Positions 34,795 through 44,847 of a stretch of 64,000 nt of DNA are shown piece after piece (the stretch's first letter is position 1; each line of letters opens with the position of its first letter). The stretch lies in NCBI RefSeq assembly GCF_000223985.1, contig NZ_AFWV01000001.1:434001-498000 (forward strand), written 5' to 3'. Under the pieces are notes generated by a model, which saw nothing but the letters and a program-made list of their open reading frames with translations, ran no database searches and was not told the DNA's origin. The stretch is from Thiocapsa marina 5811 (GTDB lineage Bacteria; Pseudomonadota; Gammaproteobacteria; Chromatiales; Chromatiaceae). Made by a program: the position numbers and the translations under genes.

Positions 34795-35073
34795 ATGGTG
34801 GCACGTCTTCGGATGCCAGTGGTCTCGCAACAGGGGCAGCGCTGGATCAATGCCGAAAAGGCTCGCTATTACCGGGTCGTCTTGGAACAGGATCTGTTCG
34901 GAGACTGGAACCTCATCGCCTGCTGGGGTGCACTGCACTCGCGCCGCGGGGGGATGCGGGTCACCGCGCTGCCATCGCTCGATGCCGGCGTCGCGGCGCT
35001 GGACGGGATCGCGAAACGACGGCGGCAGCGGGGGTATGTGCCGGTACATCCTCCGCCTGACCCCTCGGCGTGA
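34795..35073 (+). CDS. WGR-domain protein
   Basis: Small protein of 92 residues made almost entirely of a WGR domain: INAEKARYYRVVLEQDLFGD, WNLIACWGALHSRRGGMRVT and AKRRRQRGYVPV. WGR domains bind nucleic acid in PARPs and in many small bacterial proteins linked to MolR-type regulators. The Trp-Gly is present, but the third WGR residue is Ala (CWGALHSRRG). ATG 34795 is the first in-frame start; a later start at 34813 is possible. Stand-alone gene between the recombination operon and the AAA/RloB pair. Confidence 0.75.
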   Translation: MVARLRMPVVSQQGQRWINAEKARYYRVVLEQDLFGDWNLIACWGALHSRRGGMRVTALPSLDAGVAALDGIAKRRRQRGYVPVHPPPDPSA

Positions 35074-35382
35074 TGAACGCACCCGCTGCAGATGCCCCCG
35101 ATCGTCAAGTGGCAGACCTCTCCGATCATGGGCTGCCGCCAACCGCCGGATTCCGACTCCGTGCGCTGCGAACCGCGTCATACCCGCCAACTGCACCTTC
35201 GCCGTCGTCATCCGAGGCGCTAATCGACGCTTGATGCCGATCCATCGGGAGTGCCGAGCCCGGCACCGATAAGTCTGGCGACCGAGCCACCGAGGCGTCG
35301 GACACCGAGGAAGTATTCCCAAGTGCCGCCACCAAAACTGCATCAACAGGTCAAAGGCGCGAGGCTAGCAACAAATAAATTG
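35074..35382. other. Spacer without gene
   Basis: About 300 nt with nothing recognisable; base composition falls from about 60% GC to strongly AT-rich towards the AAA/RloB genes. Confidence 0.5.
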
Positions 35383-35412
35383 ATATTTTGCACACCAAGC
35401 GCAAAATATAAA
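35380..35412 (+). promoter_or_regulatory. AT-rich promoter with perfect 9-bp inverted repeat
   Basis: ATATTTTGC (35383-35391) and GCAAAATAT (35401-35409) are perfect inverted repeats separated by 9 nt, beside a -35-like TTGATA (35380-35385). They sit about 30 nt before the AAA ATPase start and could be an operator. Confidence 0.6.
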
Positions 35413-35440
35413 TATATATTAGAAGCAGCGAGCAAAATCC

Positions 35441-36709
35441 ATGCTTGTCGAGTTCCGCGTCAAGAACTTCCGCAGCCTGCGTGACGAGCAGGTCCTCAGC
35501 CTTGTCGCATCCAAAGACAAGACCATGCACGATACCCACACCTTGAGCACCGGCCTAAAGGCTGCGCCGTACTTGCTGCGCAGCGCCGTACTGTATGGCG
35601 CCAATGCCGGCGGTAAATCAAACATGATCAAAGCACTGCAATACATGCGGGGCGTCGTGCTCGAATCAGCGACCAGTATTCAGCCCGGCCAGACATTCGC
35701 CGTGCAACCCTTCAAGCTCGATGCTCATTCTGCCGGCCAGCCGACGGAGCTCGAAGTCACGTTCATCCTGGACGGCGTGCGCTACCAGTACGGCTTTTCC
35801 ATGACGCCGCAACGCATCGTCAGCGAGCACCTCCTGGTTTACAAAGCGTTCAAGCCGCAGCGCTGGTTCGAGCGCCGTTTCGACTCTGAAAGTGGCAAGG
35901 ACGTGTACGACTTCGGCCCCGGGCTGAAGGGGACCAAGAACCTTTGGGAAGGGGCCACCCGACCCAACGCCTTGTTCCTGTCGATGGCCGTGCAGCTCAA
36001 CAGCGAGTCCCTGCGACCGGTGTTCGATTGGTTCGCCAATCATCTGGTGATCATCAACGAACAGGCGCGGCTGAATCCGCAGACCTCGATTCACATGATC
36101 AAGCAGGCCGAAGGCCGCAAGCAGATCTGCGACGTTCTCGCCGCGGCCGACATCAGCATTGCCGACATCGAGGTCGTCACCCGCAAAGTGCCGGGGCATG
36201 CCGTTCATTTCGATCTTGTCGCCGGCAAGACCGAGGTCCGCAGCGAGGAAGTGGAAGAGGACCAGTTGCGCTTCTCGCATGTGACCGAGCAAGGCCAAGC
36301 GGTGTTCGAGCTGACGGACGAGTCCAGCGGTACCCGCAACCTGCTGTTCCTGATCGGGCCCGCGCTAAACATCCTGAAGAAGGGCTTGATCCTGGTCATC
36401 GATGAGCTCGACAACAGTCTGCATACGCTCCTGCTGCGCGAGCTGGTTCGCCTGTTTCATCGACCCGACATCAACACCGGCGGCGCACAGCTCATCTTCA
36501 CGACCCATGACACCGCGCTGCTGGATGCACCCGACCTGTTCCGGCGCGATCAGATCTGGTTCGTGGAGAAAGACCGGGATCAGGCATCCGCACTGGTGGC
36601 GCTCTCCGAATTCAGCCCGCGCAAGAACGAAGCGCTGGAGCGCGGCTATCTGCGGGGACGCTACGGAGGCGTGCCCTTTTTGAGCCATACCCTCGGGCTC
36701 AAGCACTGA
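35441..36709 (+). CDS. AAA-family ATPase of an RloA/AbiL-like defence pair
   Basis: SMC/OLD-like ATPase of 422 residues. N-terminal MLVEFRVKNFRSLRDEQVLS leads to Walker A LYGANAGGKSNMIKAL (about 52-62); the signature-like FELTDESSGTRNLLFLI, Walker B LILVIDELDNSLHTLLL (about 318) and IFTTHDTALLDAPDLFRRDQ are all intact. In related pairs (RloA-RloB, AbiLi-AbiLii) the ATPase acts with a Toprim-like RloB partner in abortive infection against phage. The RloB gene follows with a 1-nt stop/start overlap. The upstream region is AT-rich, suggesting separate acquisition. Confidence 0.85.
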   Translation: MLVEFRVKNFRSLRDEQVLSLVASKDKTMHDTHTLSTGLKAAPYLLRSAVLYGANAGGKSNMIKALQYMRGVVLESATSIQPGQTFAVQPFKLDAHSAGQPTELEVTFILDGVRYQYGFSMTPQRIVSEHLLVYKAFKPQRWFERRFDSESGKDVYDFGPGLKGTKNLWEGATRPNALFLSMAVQLNSESLRPVFDWFANHLVIINEQARLNPQTSIHMIKQAEGRKQICDVLAAADISIADIEVVTRKVPGHAVHFDLVAGKTEVRSEEVEEDQLRFSHVTEQGQAVFELTDESSGTRNLLFLIGPALNILKKGLILVIDELDNSLHTLLLRELVRLFHRPDINTGGAQLIFTTHDTALLDAPDLFRRDQIWFVEKDRDQASALVALSEFSPRKNEALERGYLRGRYGGVPFLSHTLGLKH

Positions 36710-37095
36710 TGGCGCGCGACCGCGACGAGCATGACAGCTATTTCGACGCCTTGAATCAGGCCGCGTCCTTGGATGGCAAGCTGCGCAACGACAACAAACA
36801 ATCGGTGATCTTCAGGGCGATTGCCTCGATACCCAACTTCGAGCTGTGGCTGTTGCTGCACTACGAGGACATTCAGGCACCGATCCACCGCGACGAGGTG
36901 ATGCGCCGTCTGAAACAACACATTCCGGGCTACGAAAAAGGCGCCGGCAGCGCCTTTGCCACCACCTGCGAACGGCTCGACATTGCCACACAGCGGGCAA
37001 ACGCGCTGGCGACCCGATTCAATGCCAAGACCGATCCCGAACCGTACACCGCCATTGTCGATCTGGTAACCCTGTTGACCAGCCTACGCGGGTGA
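36709..37095 (+). CDS. RloB-like protein, apparently lacking its N-terminal part
   Basis: Protein of 128 residues whose ATG overlaps the stop of the ATPase gene (TGATG). It starts MARDRDEHDSYFDALNQAAS, which in RloB proteins is the internal Asp-containing region of a Toprim-like fold, and continues SIPNFELWLLLHYED, a family hallmark, and PGYEKGAGSAF. Full-length RloB is about 200-230 residues and has an upstream Glu-containing strand that is absent here. It is either a truncated gene that re-used an internal start, or a compact variant. Activity is therefore uncertain. Confidence 0.72.
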   Translation: MARDRDEHDSYFDALNQAASLDGKLRNDNKQSVIFRAIASIPNFELWLLLHYEDIQAPIHRDEVMRRLKQHIPGYEKGAGSAFATTCERLDIATQRANALATRFNAKTDPEPYTAIVDLVTLLTSLRG

Positions 37096-37368
37096 GCAAC
37101 CCGCACGACCGGCGACGAGGATACTCGGGAAAGCTACGCGACGCTCCGCGTCGCGCCCCGCACCTGGGGAACCCCGACCCGATCGAGATGCTCACGCGTT
37201 CATGGGGGCGAAGTGTCCGCGACTCTCCCACCCCCCAAGCCCCGGCACCATAAGGCAACGGCCGGGTCGACCGTGGTCACTGTCTTCCGTGCCCAGACGA
37301 GAGAACCGAGCCTAAGCCCGGTTCCGTCACCTCACGCCCCGTGCCGACGACAACGCCGCCACCCGCAG
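37096..37368. other. Spacer with repeat fragments
   Basis: Holds a REP-like fragment (GCGACGCTCCGCGTCGCG near 37138) and AACCGAGCCTAAGCCCGGTT (about 37305-37324). The latter and its flank recur at 60645-60690 beside the other glycosyltransferase block. Confidence 0.5.
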
Positions 37369-38340
37369 TCAGATTCGAGCGTCCCGTGACCGCCGCAGCA
37401 AGGCATCAAAATACCCGATCGTCGGCGTCAACCCATCCCGCAACGCCACCGTCGGCTCCCACCCGAGACTCGCACGGGCCAAGCCGATGTCCGGTTGCCG
37501 CTGCTTGGGGTCATCCTGCGGCAACGCCTCATGCACCAGTGCGGAGCGCGAGCCGGTCAGCTCGAGGATCGTTTCGGCCAACTCGATCATGGTGAACTCG
37601 CCGGGGTTGCCGAGGTTCACCGGCCCGGTCAGGTCGTCCGGGCTGTCCATCAAACGAATGAAGCCCTCGATCAGATCGTCGACATAGCAGAAGGAGCGCG
37701 TCTGCGTGCCCTCGCCGTAGATGGTGATCGGCTCGTTCCGCAGCGCCTGGACGATGAAGTTCGAGACCACGCGCCCGTCGTTGGGGTGCATCCGCGGCCC
37801 GTAGGTGTTGAAGATGCGCGCGACCTTGATGCGCATGCCGTGCTGGCGGCGATAGTCGAAGAAGAGCGTCTCGGCGCAGCGCTTGCCCTCGTCGTAGCAG
37901 GAGCGCGGACCGATCGGGTTGACGTGGCCCCAGTAGTGCTCGGGCTGCGGGTGGATGTTCGGGTCGCCGTAGACCTCGCTGGTGGAGGCTTGGAAGATCT
38001 TGGCCTTCACCCGCTTGGCCAGGCCGAGCATATTGATGGCGCCGTGCACGCTGGTCTTGGTGGTCTGCACCGGGTCGAACTGATAGTGGATCGGGGATGC
38101 CGGGCAGGCCAGGTTGTAGATTTCGTCGACCTCGACATAGAGCGGAAAGGTGACGTCGTGACGCATCAGCTCGAAGTACGGGCTCTCGAGCAGATGGGCG
38201 ATGTTGTCCTTGGTCCCGGTGAAGAAGTTGTCGAGACAGATGACGTCGTGGCCTTCGGCGAGCAGACGCTCGCAGAGGTGACTGCCGAGGAAGCCGGCGC
38301 CGCCGGTGACCAGAATGCGTTTGCGCAGTGCGTAGTTCAT
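37369..38340 (-). CDS. UDP-glucuronate decarboxylase (UDP-xylose synthase)
   Basis: Extended SDR enzyme, 323 residues, converting UDP-glucuronate to UDP-xylose in the cytoplasm. ATG 38340 is chosen ([20 protein letters not shown]); upstream codons add no similarity. It has the NAD-binding [24 protein letters not shown], catalytic YDEGKR (YxxxK), and the UXS-typical [20 protein letters not shown] and [13 protein letters not shown]. It supplies a pentose precursor for the glycan. Decayed copies of the same gene are found at 56729-56780 and 62095-62912, so this appears to be the only intact one. Confidence 0.93.
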   Translation of the reverse strand: MNYALRKRILVTGGAGFLGSHLCERLLAEGHDVICLDNFFTGTKDNIAHLLESPYFELMRHDVTFPLYVEVDEIYNLACPASPIHYQFDPVQTTKTSVHGAINMLGLAKRVKAKIFQASTSEVYGDPNIHPQPEHYWGHVNPIGPRSCYDEGKRCAETLFFDYRRQHGMRIKVARIFNTYGPRMHPNDGRVVSNFIVQALRNEPITIYGEGTQTRSFCYVDDLIEGFIRLMDSPDDLTGPVNLGNPGEFTMIELAETILELTGSRSALVHEALPQDDPKQRQPDIGLARASLGWEPTVALRDGLTPTIGYFDALLRRSRDARI

Positions 38341-38618
38341 CGTACAGTCGTGTACCTCATTTGATTTCACGTGAATCAAACAACCGGGGCTTCAAGCCCC
38401 CGCCAAGCACCCCCGCGGCCAGGATAGATGTCACCTCCCCGTCGCTGCCACCGGCGCGGCTTATCCCGCCAAGCGATGCGCCCGCTCCGACGGCCACGCG
38501 ACACGCAACGCCGAGGCTACAATTCCTCGCGGAGAGTGGAAGCGAGTTACAGGAAAAATCGCTCAAGCGCTTGAAATCCGCACGCGGTACCAGCGCATAT
38601 AGCGTCAGTAGCACGCTC

Positions 38619-38891
38619 TTAGGACGGTCCTCTTGATCGATTCTGGATCTCCCAGATCGAGCTTCTGAAGATCCTGGCAAGCGCCGGATGCAGGGGATCG
38701 TCTTCGCGGACGTCGGATTTCGCCTTCTCCGACAGCTCCATTGTTTTCCAGAGCAGACCGAAAGGCAGCTCCTTGTGCTGCGAGTCGATCACCGTCTCCA
38801 GCTCCTCGACAGTCGCCCGATCCAGCGGGCGCTTGCGAAGCCCCTTGGCGAGCCGTCGCTGATGAGCAAACTTGCCGAAACCCAAGAACAT
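38619..38891 (-). CDS. Small hypothetical protein
   Basis: Protein of 90 residues. ATG 38891 is supported by a strong GGAGGG Shine-Dalgarno sequence. It starts MFLGFGKFAHQRRLAKGLRK and is charged and helical (LDRATVEELETVIDSQHKEL), with no membrane segment or known motif. It lies between the UXS gene and the heparinase-like gene on the same strand. Function unknown. Confidence 0.6.
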   Translation of the reverse strand: MFLGFGKFAHQRRLAKGLRKRPLDRATVEELETVIDSQHKELPFGLLWKTMELSEKAKSDVREDDPLHPALARIFRSSIWEIQNRSRGPS

Positions 38892-39052
38892 AGAACCCTC
38901 CTTCCCCCTCGTCATCCCGAAAGCTTTACTCTGTCGAAACGCTGCGACATCAGTTGCGTTGCCTTCAACGCTTGGCGACTCCCAGGTGAAGGATACCAAG
39001 CACATTGCGTCCGAGCCCCTTTTCACACGGCTCATCGCGAAACCCGAAATCA

Positions 39053-40882
39053 TCACCCCCAATCGAGGACCATTGTGCACTCGCCGTCCGAGATCTCGAC
39101 CTCCAGGCACTGCGCCGGCAAAGAGCGGCCGAACTCCGGATGCCACAGATCGGGGACGAGCCGGGCTTGTCCCTTGGCGATGGACCAGCGGGCGCTCTGC
39201 CCGGCGGGCAATAAGAGGTGGCCCTGCATCCCTCCCCCGTCGGCCTGGATCTGCGGATGTAGATGGAAGCGAGCGATCGCCTTGCCGTATTCGCCCTCCA
39301 GTCTGTCGGTCACCGTCAGCCGATCCGCCGTCATCTCCCAGGTACGACGGTGCAACGGACGTCCGGGCAGGCGCCGATAGCCATCGTGGGCGGCCGAGAC
39401 GCGCAGCTGAACCGCTGCCGGCCTACCGGGCTCGGATGAAGCGCCGCCGAGCGTGTCCCGGTCCAGAAACTGATCGCGGCCGAAGTTGGGCACCGTCTCC
39501 ACCCGCACATCCGACGGTCGCGCCCGGCGTGCGACGCGGAAACCGCCCCACACCTCGCTTGAATCGGCGCCATCGATCTGGACCGTGCTGTGCGCGGCGG
39601 TCCCCCGCTCGGCGAGACGCTCCGAACCGCTGCCGTATCGCGAAGTGCCGCCGTTGACGATGACCCGCTGGCCGAACAGTGACAGCTCGAACGACAAGGT
39701 ATCGGCGTGTGCGTGGCCGGGAAGATAATCAGGCCCGATCGGCGCGACGTCCAGGAGCGCTAGGGCAGAACCGGCTTCCAGACGCACATATCCGGAGTCG
39801 CGCACCCAGGACGCGAGGGGGACCTCGGGGTCTAGTCCGGGGTTGGGAGGACCCGGGGCGTCCGTTGGACGCTCACCCTCCTGTGCGTGACAGGGATTAG
39901 GTGGAGCATGGGCGTGAGACAGCGAGGAGGCGGAGGAGCGAACAAAGTCTGGAGCTCGGCAGGGAACGGAAAAGCCGAGTCGCCGGCGGTAATCGGTCAA
40001 CTGCGCCAGTGTCGGCGCAATCCCGAAGGCGGCGTCGTTGAAGAAGCCGATCTCGCCATCCGGGTGACACATCGCCTGCAGCCAGGACGTCATGGCGTCG
40101 GCCCGATCGCGGTAGAACGCGACGGCCGCCGGCTCCGCGGTGTCCGGGTAGGCTCCGGCCAGGTCGATCAGATCCAGCACATCATCCAGCAGGATGGCGT
40201 GGTACATGGGGCTGCGCTCGAAATGCCCGCCGTCGGGCAGGATCTGCTCATGCAACTCGCGCGCGAGTAACCGCCGACCCGCGGCCAGCCAGCGGTCTGA
40301 CTCCGGCCCAACGAAAAAGGCCCCGGCGAAAACCAGGGCCTTGGCATTGGCGAACAGATGATTGCCGAGCAGATGATGCTCGAGACGTCGTCGCAGCCAC
40401 CGCGTCTGCACCGCCAGGCTCTGCACGCAGTCGGGCGGCAGCTCATTGCCCGCCAGCGCCCACTTGATCCAGTTCACGATGCGCAGCGAGGTCGGATAGG
40501 GCTCCCAGCCGTTGCCCGCAACGGGCGGGTTCTCCGCGACCCAGCGCTGCAGCAGCGCGCGATGCCAATCGGCACGCGCCGCCGCGTCCAGCGCGTTCAG
40601 ATCGTCGAAATAGTGTAGGTTGTAGAGCCAGAGCTTATCGCGCGACGGATCGTTCCACGCGCTCGGCCCGAGAACCCGGTGCTCGGCGTTCAGGAACCGA
40701 AAGGTCTCCGGCCCCTGCATGGACACCGCAGGCTCCGTCGGCGCCACCCAGGCACCCGTGGCCGCACGCAAACCCGGCGCCGGGCGCAAATCCGGCCGGG
40801 GTCGATACAACCGAAACCAGAGTCGACCGTAGAACTGCACCGGACGCAGATGGCGCAGCGTATGCCAGTAACGCAGCAGCAT
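39053..40882 (-). CDS. Heparinase II/III-family protein
   Basis: Alginate-lyase/heparinase II/III-like protein of 609 residues, of the kind found in exopolysaccharide clusters. The N-terminal helical toroid includes YNLHYFDDLNA, NPPVAGNGWEPYPTSLRIVN and HHLLGNHLFANAKALVFAGA; the C-terminal beta domain has LPGHAHADTLSFELS with the conserved His. Between about 320 and 355 is a low-complexity Pro-rich insertion (HAPPNPCHAQEGERPTDAPG). It may act as a lyase or as a polymer-modifying enzyme in the periplasm; no clear signal peptide is seen. It overlaps the preceding glycosyltransferase gene (TGATG). Confidence 0.85.
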   Translation of the reverse strand: MLLRYWHTLRHLRPVQFYGRLWFRLYRPRPDLRPAPGLRAATGAWVAPTEPAVSMQGPETFRFLNAEHRVLGPSAWNDPSRDKLWLYNLHYFDDLNALDAAARADWHRALLQRWVAENPPVAGNGWEPYPTSLRIVNWIKWALAGNELPPDCVQSLAVQTRWLRRRLEHHLLGNHLFANAKALVFAGAFFVGPESDRWLAAGRRLLARELHEQILPDGGHFERSPMYHAILLDDVLDLIDLAGAYPDTAEPAAVAFYRDRADAMTSWLQAMCHPDGEIGFFNDAAFGIAPTLAQLTDYRRRLGFSVPCRAPDFVRSSASSLSHAHAPPNPCHAQEGERPTDAPGPPNPGLDPEVPLASWVRDSGYVRLEAGSALALLDVAPIGPDYLPGHAHADTLSFELSLFGQRVIVNGGTSRYGSGSERLAERGTAAHSTVQIDGADSSEVWGGFRVARRARPSDVRVETVPNFGRDQFLDRDTLGGASSEPGRPAAVQLRVSAAHDGYRRLPGRPLHRRTWEMTADRLTVTDRLEGEYGKAIARFHLHPQIQADGGGMQGHLLLPAGQSARWSIAKGQARLVPDLWHPEFGRSLPAQCLEVEISDGECTMVLDWG

Positions 40883-41257
40883 CAGTGCCCCCTCCCCCCG
40901 ACGACGCCTTCGAGCACACGCAACATGCGTCGGGCCAGTTCCGTGCGGTCATAGCGCGGCGCAGCCTCCAAGCAATGCGTGCGTAGATCTTGATAAAGCG
41001 CAGGATCCCGCGCCAGCCGCAGCACGCCGTCGCACAAAGCCTCGGCGTTCTCCGGCTCGAACACCAGCCCCACCCGTTCGCGCTCGACGATCTCGGCGGA
41101 TTCGCCCGCCACGCCATGCAACACCGGGATCCCCATGCCCATGCACTCGAAGAGCTTCGAGGGGATAACCTGCGTGAAGTTGTCGGCCTTACGCAGATGA
41201 ATGATGGACATGTCCAGCAGCGACCAGTACCGCGGCACCTCGGCCTTCGGCACCGAG
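40882..41257 (-). pseudogene. Glycosyltransferase 3' part, split by IS21
   Basis: C-terminal 125 codons of a WbuB-like GT4 glycosyltransferase: VPKAEVPRYWSLLDMSIIHL, KLFECMGMGIPVLHGVAGES, VFEPENAEALCDGV. It ends with a stop overlapping the heparinase start. It continues from 43893-44762. Removing the IS and one 7-bp target copy restores a single frame of 412 codons. Confidence 0.92.
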
Positions 41258-41446
41258 TGCGTATTCCACGCCCATTCGGCCACCCATTCCACGGGCATTC
41301 GGCCACTGATTCCACGCTGATTCGGCCACCCGTTCCACGGCGATCCGGCCACTGATTCCACGGCCATTCGGCCACCCCCGGGCAGGGGGCGACGCAGGAC
41401 CACGATCCACTAGGATCGACCCCTTTTTCGAAGCGAGGGGTCGAGA

Positions 41447-42982
41447 ATGGAGCGGTTGTCCATGCGTAAGATTCGCGAGTATTTACGGCTGCGATTCGAG
41501 GCCGGCTTGTCCGCGCGGCAGGTCGCGGCGAGCCTGCAGGTGTCGCGCAGCAGCGTCGGGGAGTACGACCGGCGCTTTGCCGCTGCGGGGCTGAGTTGGC
41601 CGTTGCCCGAGGCCTTGAGCGACACGCAGCTGGAGCGTCTGTTGTTTCCGCCGCCACCGGCGGTGCCGTCCGACACCCGCGTGGTGCCGGACTGGGCGGC
41701 GGTGCATCAAGAGCTGCGCCGTCCCGGTGTCACGCTGATGCTGTTGTGGGAGGAGTACCGGGCCGCACATCCCGAGGGCTTCGGCTACAGCTGGTTCTGC
41801 AAGCGCTACGAGGCCTGGAGCGGGTCGCTCGACGTGGTGATGCGCCAGACCCACCGCGCCGGGGAGAAGCTCTTCGTCGACTACGCCGGGCACACGGTGG
41901 AGGTCGTCGATCCGGCCAGCGGGGAGATCCGCACCGCACAGATCTTCGTGGCGGTGCTCGGGGCGTCGAACTACACCTATGCCGAGGCGACCTGGTCGCA
42001 AGGCCTGTCCGACTGGATCGGCTCGCATGTGCGGGCCTTCGCGTACTTCGATGGGGTGCCGGCCATTCTGGTCCCGGACAATCTGCGCAGCGGCGTGAGC
42101 AAGGCGCATCGCTACGAGCCGGATGTCAATCCCACCTATCTGGAGCTGGCCAACCACTACGGTGTCGCAGTCGTGCCGGCACGGGTGCGCAAACCACGCG
42201 ACAAGGCCAAGGCGGAAACCGGGGTGCAGATCGTCGAGCGCTGGATCCTCGCGGCCCTGCGCCACCAAAGCTTCTTCAGCCTGAGCGAGTTGAACACGGC
42301 GATCGCTACCCTGCTGGAACGACTCAATCAGCGGCCCTTCAAAAAACTGCCCGGTTCGCGACGCACGGCCTTCGAGACGATCGATCGTCCGGCGCTGCGC
42401 CCGCTCCCCCTGACCCCCTACGTCTACGCCACCTGGAAACGGGTACGGGTCAACATCGACTATCACGTCGAGGTCGACGGGCACTACTACTCCGTGCCCT
42501 ACACCCTGGTGAAGCAGGCCCTGGACGTGCGCCTCACCGAGCACACGGTCGAGTGCTTCCACCACCGCCATCGCATCGCCAGCCATGTGCGCTCGCCGCT
42601 GAAGGGCCGCCACACCACCGTCCCCGAGCACATGCCCAAGGCCCATCGGGAGTTCGCCGAGTGGACCCCGGAACGCCTGGTGCGTTGGGCCGAAAAGACC
42701 GGACCGGCCACCGCCGGGGTCATCGGCCACATCATGGCCAACCGTCCGCATCCCCAGCAGGGCTTCCGCTCCTGTCTAGGGATCCTGCGCCTGGGCGAGC
42801 GTTACGGCAACGACCGCTTGGAGGCCGCCTGCCGGCGGGCCCTGCGCCTTGATGCCTGCCGCTACAAGAGCATCGAGTCCATCCTGCAACGCGGCCTCGA
42901 CCGCCAAGCCCTCCCCGAACAGCAGAGCCTGGATCTACCCGCCGCCCACGACCACCTGCGTGGTCCGGGCTATTTCCACTGA
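41447..42982 (+). CDS. istA: IS21 transposase IstA
   Basis: DDE transposase of 511 residues. The N-terminus has an HTH domain ([33 protein letters not shown]). The rve catalytic core shows [14 protein letters not shown] (first Asp), [15 protein letters not shown] (second Asp) and [14 protein letters not shown] (Glu), all present. A Mu-type C-terminal beta domain ([20 protein letters not shown]) follows. The frame is intact, so the element may be active. istB starts 22 nt downstream. Confidence 0.96.
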   Translation: MERLSMRKIREYLRLRFEAGLSARQVAASLQVSRSSVGEYDRRFAAAGLSWPLPEALSDTQLERLLFPPPPAVPSDTRVVPDWAAVHQELRRPGVTLMLLWEEYRAAHPEGFGYSWFCKRYEAWSGSLDVVMRQTHRAGEKLFVDYAGHTVEVVDPASGEIRTAQIFVAVLGASNYTYAEATWSQGLSDWIGSHVRAFAYFDGVPAILVPDNLRSGVSKAHRYEPDVNPTYLELANHYGVAVVPARVRKPRDKAKAETGVQIVERWILAALRHQSFFSLSELNTAIATLLERLNQRPFKKLPGSRRTAFETIDRPALRPLPLTPYVYATWKRVRVNIDYHVEVDGHYYSVPYTLVKQALDVRLTEHTVECFHHRHRIASHVRSPLKGRHTTVPEHMPKAHREFAEWTPERLVRWAEKTGPATAGVIGHIMANRPHPQQGFRSCLGILRLGERYGNDRLEAACRRALRLDACRYKSIESILQRGLDRQALPEQQSLDLPAAHDHLRGPGYFH

Positions 42983-43004
42983 ACATCACTCGGAGTCAGA
43001 CCCT

Positions 43005-43763
43005 ATGTTGCATCATCCCACCCTGGACAAGCTCCAACAGCTGCGCCTCACCGGCATGTCCACCGCCCTGCGCGAACAGCTCGACCTGCCCGAGATCCAC
43101 ACCCTGAGCTTCGAGGAGCGCCTCGGCCTGCTCGTGGACCGGGAGCTGACCACGCGCGAGGATCGCCGCCTGCAGACCCGTCTGCGCCAGGCCAAACTCA
43201 AGCACAGCGCCTGCCTGGAAGACATCGATTACACCACCCCACGCGGTCTGGATCGCGCCCTGGTCACCCAACTGGCCACCGGCCAATGGATCCGCGAGGG
43301 TCTCAATTGCCTGGTCCTCGGCCCGACCGGCATCGGGAAGACGTGGCTGGCGTGCGCCCTGGCACAGCAGGCGTGCCGACAGGGTTTCACCACGCGCTAT
43401 CTGCGCGCCCCGCGCCTGTTCGAGGAACTGCGCCTCGCCCACGCCGACGGCGGCTTCCCCAAGCTCATGCGCAGCTTCGCCAACACCGATTTGCTGCTGA
43501 TCGACGACTGGGGGCTCATGGGGCTGGACGCCGAGGCTCGGCGCGATCTGCTCGAGCTGCTCGACGACCGCCACGGCCAGCGCGCCACGCTCATCACCAG
43601 CCAGCTGCCCCTCGAGCATTGGCACGACCTGATCGGGGATCCCACCCTCGCCGATGCGATCCTCGACCGACTGGTCCACAACGCCTACCGGATCACCCTC
43701 AAAGGCGAGTCGATGCGCAAACGCCACGCCCGGACGTTGACGCCGAGCGTACCCGCCGAGTAA
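43005..43763 (+). CDS. istB: IS21 helper ATPase IstB
   Basis: DnaC-like AAA+ ATPase of 252 residues that selects the target and stimulates IstA. ATG 43005 (MLHHPTLDKLQQLRLTGMST) is the canonical start; the longer open frame upstream overlaps istA without similarity. Walker A GPTGIGKTWLACALA near 100, Walker B LLLIDDWGLMGLD, sensor TLITSQLPLEHWHDLIGDP and the C-terminal DRLVHNAYRITLKGESMRK are all intact. Confidence 0.96.
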   Translation: MLHHPTLDKLQQLRLTGMSTALREQLDLPEIHTLSFEERLGLLVDRELTTREDRRLQTRLRQAKLKHSACLEDIDYTTPRGLDRALVTQLATGQWIREGLNCLVLGPTGIGKTWLACALAQQACRQGFTTRYLRAPRLFEELRLAHADGGFPKLMRSFANTDLLLIDDWGLMGLDAEARRDLLELLDDRHGQRATLITSQLPLEHWHDLIGDPTLADAILDRLVHNAYRITLKGESMRKRHARTLTPSVPAE

Positions 43764-43892
43764 CAATGACACGCCTGCGTCGCTTCGCTCCGACTGCCCC
43801 GGCCGAATGGCCGTGGAACGGGTGGCCGAATGCCGGTGGAATCGCCGGCCGGATGTTGGTGGAACAGGTGGCCGAATGGCGTGGAATGCGCA

Positions 43893-44762
43893 CACCGAGT
43901 CGAGGAAGACGACGTTGGCCAAACCCATCTGCTCTGCGGTCGCCTTCAGCGCCTGCTTCTGCGCCCCGTCACCCAAAAGCACGAAGCGCACGTCCCGGCC
44001 CTCGGGCAATGCCGCCATCCGGCGTGCCGCCTCCAGGACCGTCTCCAATGCGTGCGCCATCCCGTGGGTGCCGATGTAGCCGGCGACCAGCTTGCCGGTC
44101 AGCCCGAGCCGTTCGGCCAGTTCCGGATCGCGCTCCATCGGCCGAAAGCGGGTCAGGTCGACACCGTTGGTGACGACCTGGATCTTTTCGCCGTCGATTC
44201 CGCGCGAAATCAGATTACGGCGGAAGGACTCGGTCACCGCGACCACCACGGCGGCTCGGCGATAGAGAAACAGCTCTAGATGCTCCATCAACCGGAGCGC
44301 GGCTGAATCCTCCATCGCGCCGACGGTCTTGATCGACTCCGGCCAGAGATCGCGCAGCTCGAACACGAACGGCCGCCAGCGAAAGACCGACAGCATCCAG
44401 GCCGCACAGTTGGTGAAGAACTGCGGCGAGGTCCCGACGATGACGTCCGGGCGTCGCTGCACCAGCCCCGCCAGGAAGCCTGTGACCATGAAGGACAGAT
44501 AATCGAGCGTTCGTTTGGCGAAACCCGAATTCGCGGCGATGTAGGTCCAGACCCGCACTACCTCGATGCCGTCCATGCTCTCGCGCTGCCACGGGCGGTT
44601 GCGGTAGCCGGCAAAGACCTTACCGGTCGGGAAGTTCGGTGCCCCCGTTATCACCGTCACCCGATGACCCGCCCGCACCCACTCGCGGCAGTGTTCGAAG
44701 GTGCGCGAAGCCGGGGCATTGACCTCGGGGGGGAAGTTGTCGGTCAAGAAGAGAATGTGCAT
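43893..44762 (-). pseudogene. Glycosyltransferase 5' part, split by IS21
   Basis: First 290 codons of a GT4/WbuB-like glycosyltransferase from ATG 44762: MHILFLTDNFPPEVNAPASR, VTVITGAPNFPTGKVFAGYR, RRPDVIVGTSPQFFTNCAAW, KLVAGYIGTHGMAHALETVL. The frame is cut at VVFLDSV by the IS21 element; the rest is at 40882-41257. The enzyme would add a sugar to a lipid-linked precursor in the cytoplasm. Confidence 0.92.
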
Positions 44763-44847
44763 CACGAATCCATGTTTACCCAAATGATATGCAGAGACGG
44801 TCCCATCCAGCGCTAGCTCGCTCACACGCGTCGGCTCCCAACCGGCG

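Larger units (their letters stand above)
41258..43892 (+). mobile_element. IS21-family insertion sequence
   Basis: 2635 bp, flanked by the 7-bp direct duplication CACCGAG (41251-41257 and 43893-43899). Ends are inverted: TGCGTATTCCACGCCCATTC and TGCGCATTCCACGCCATTCG. The left 120 nt contain six imperfect copies of an ATTCCACGnnnATTCGGCCAC unit and the right 95 nt about four, as expected for IstA-binding multiple repeats. It carries istA and istB and interrupts a glycosyltransferase gene. Confidence 0.95.
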
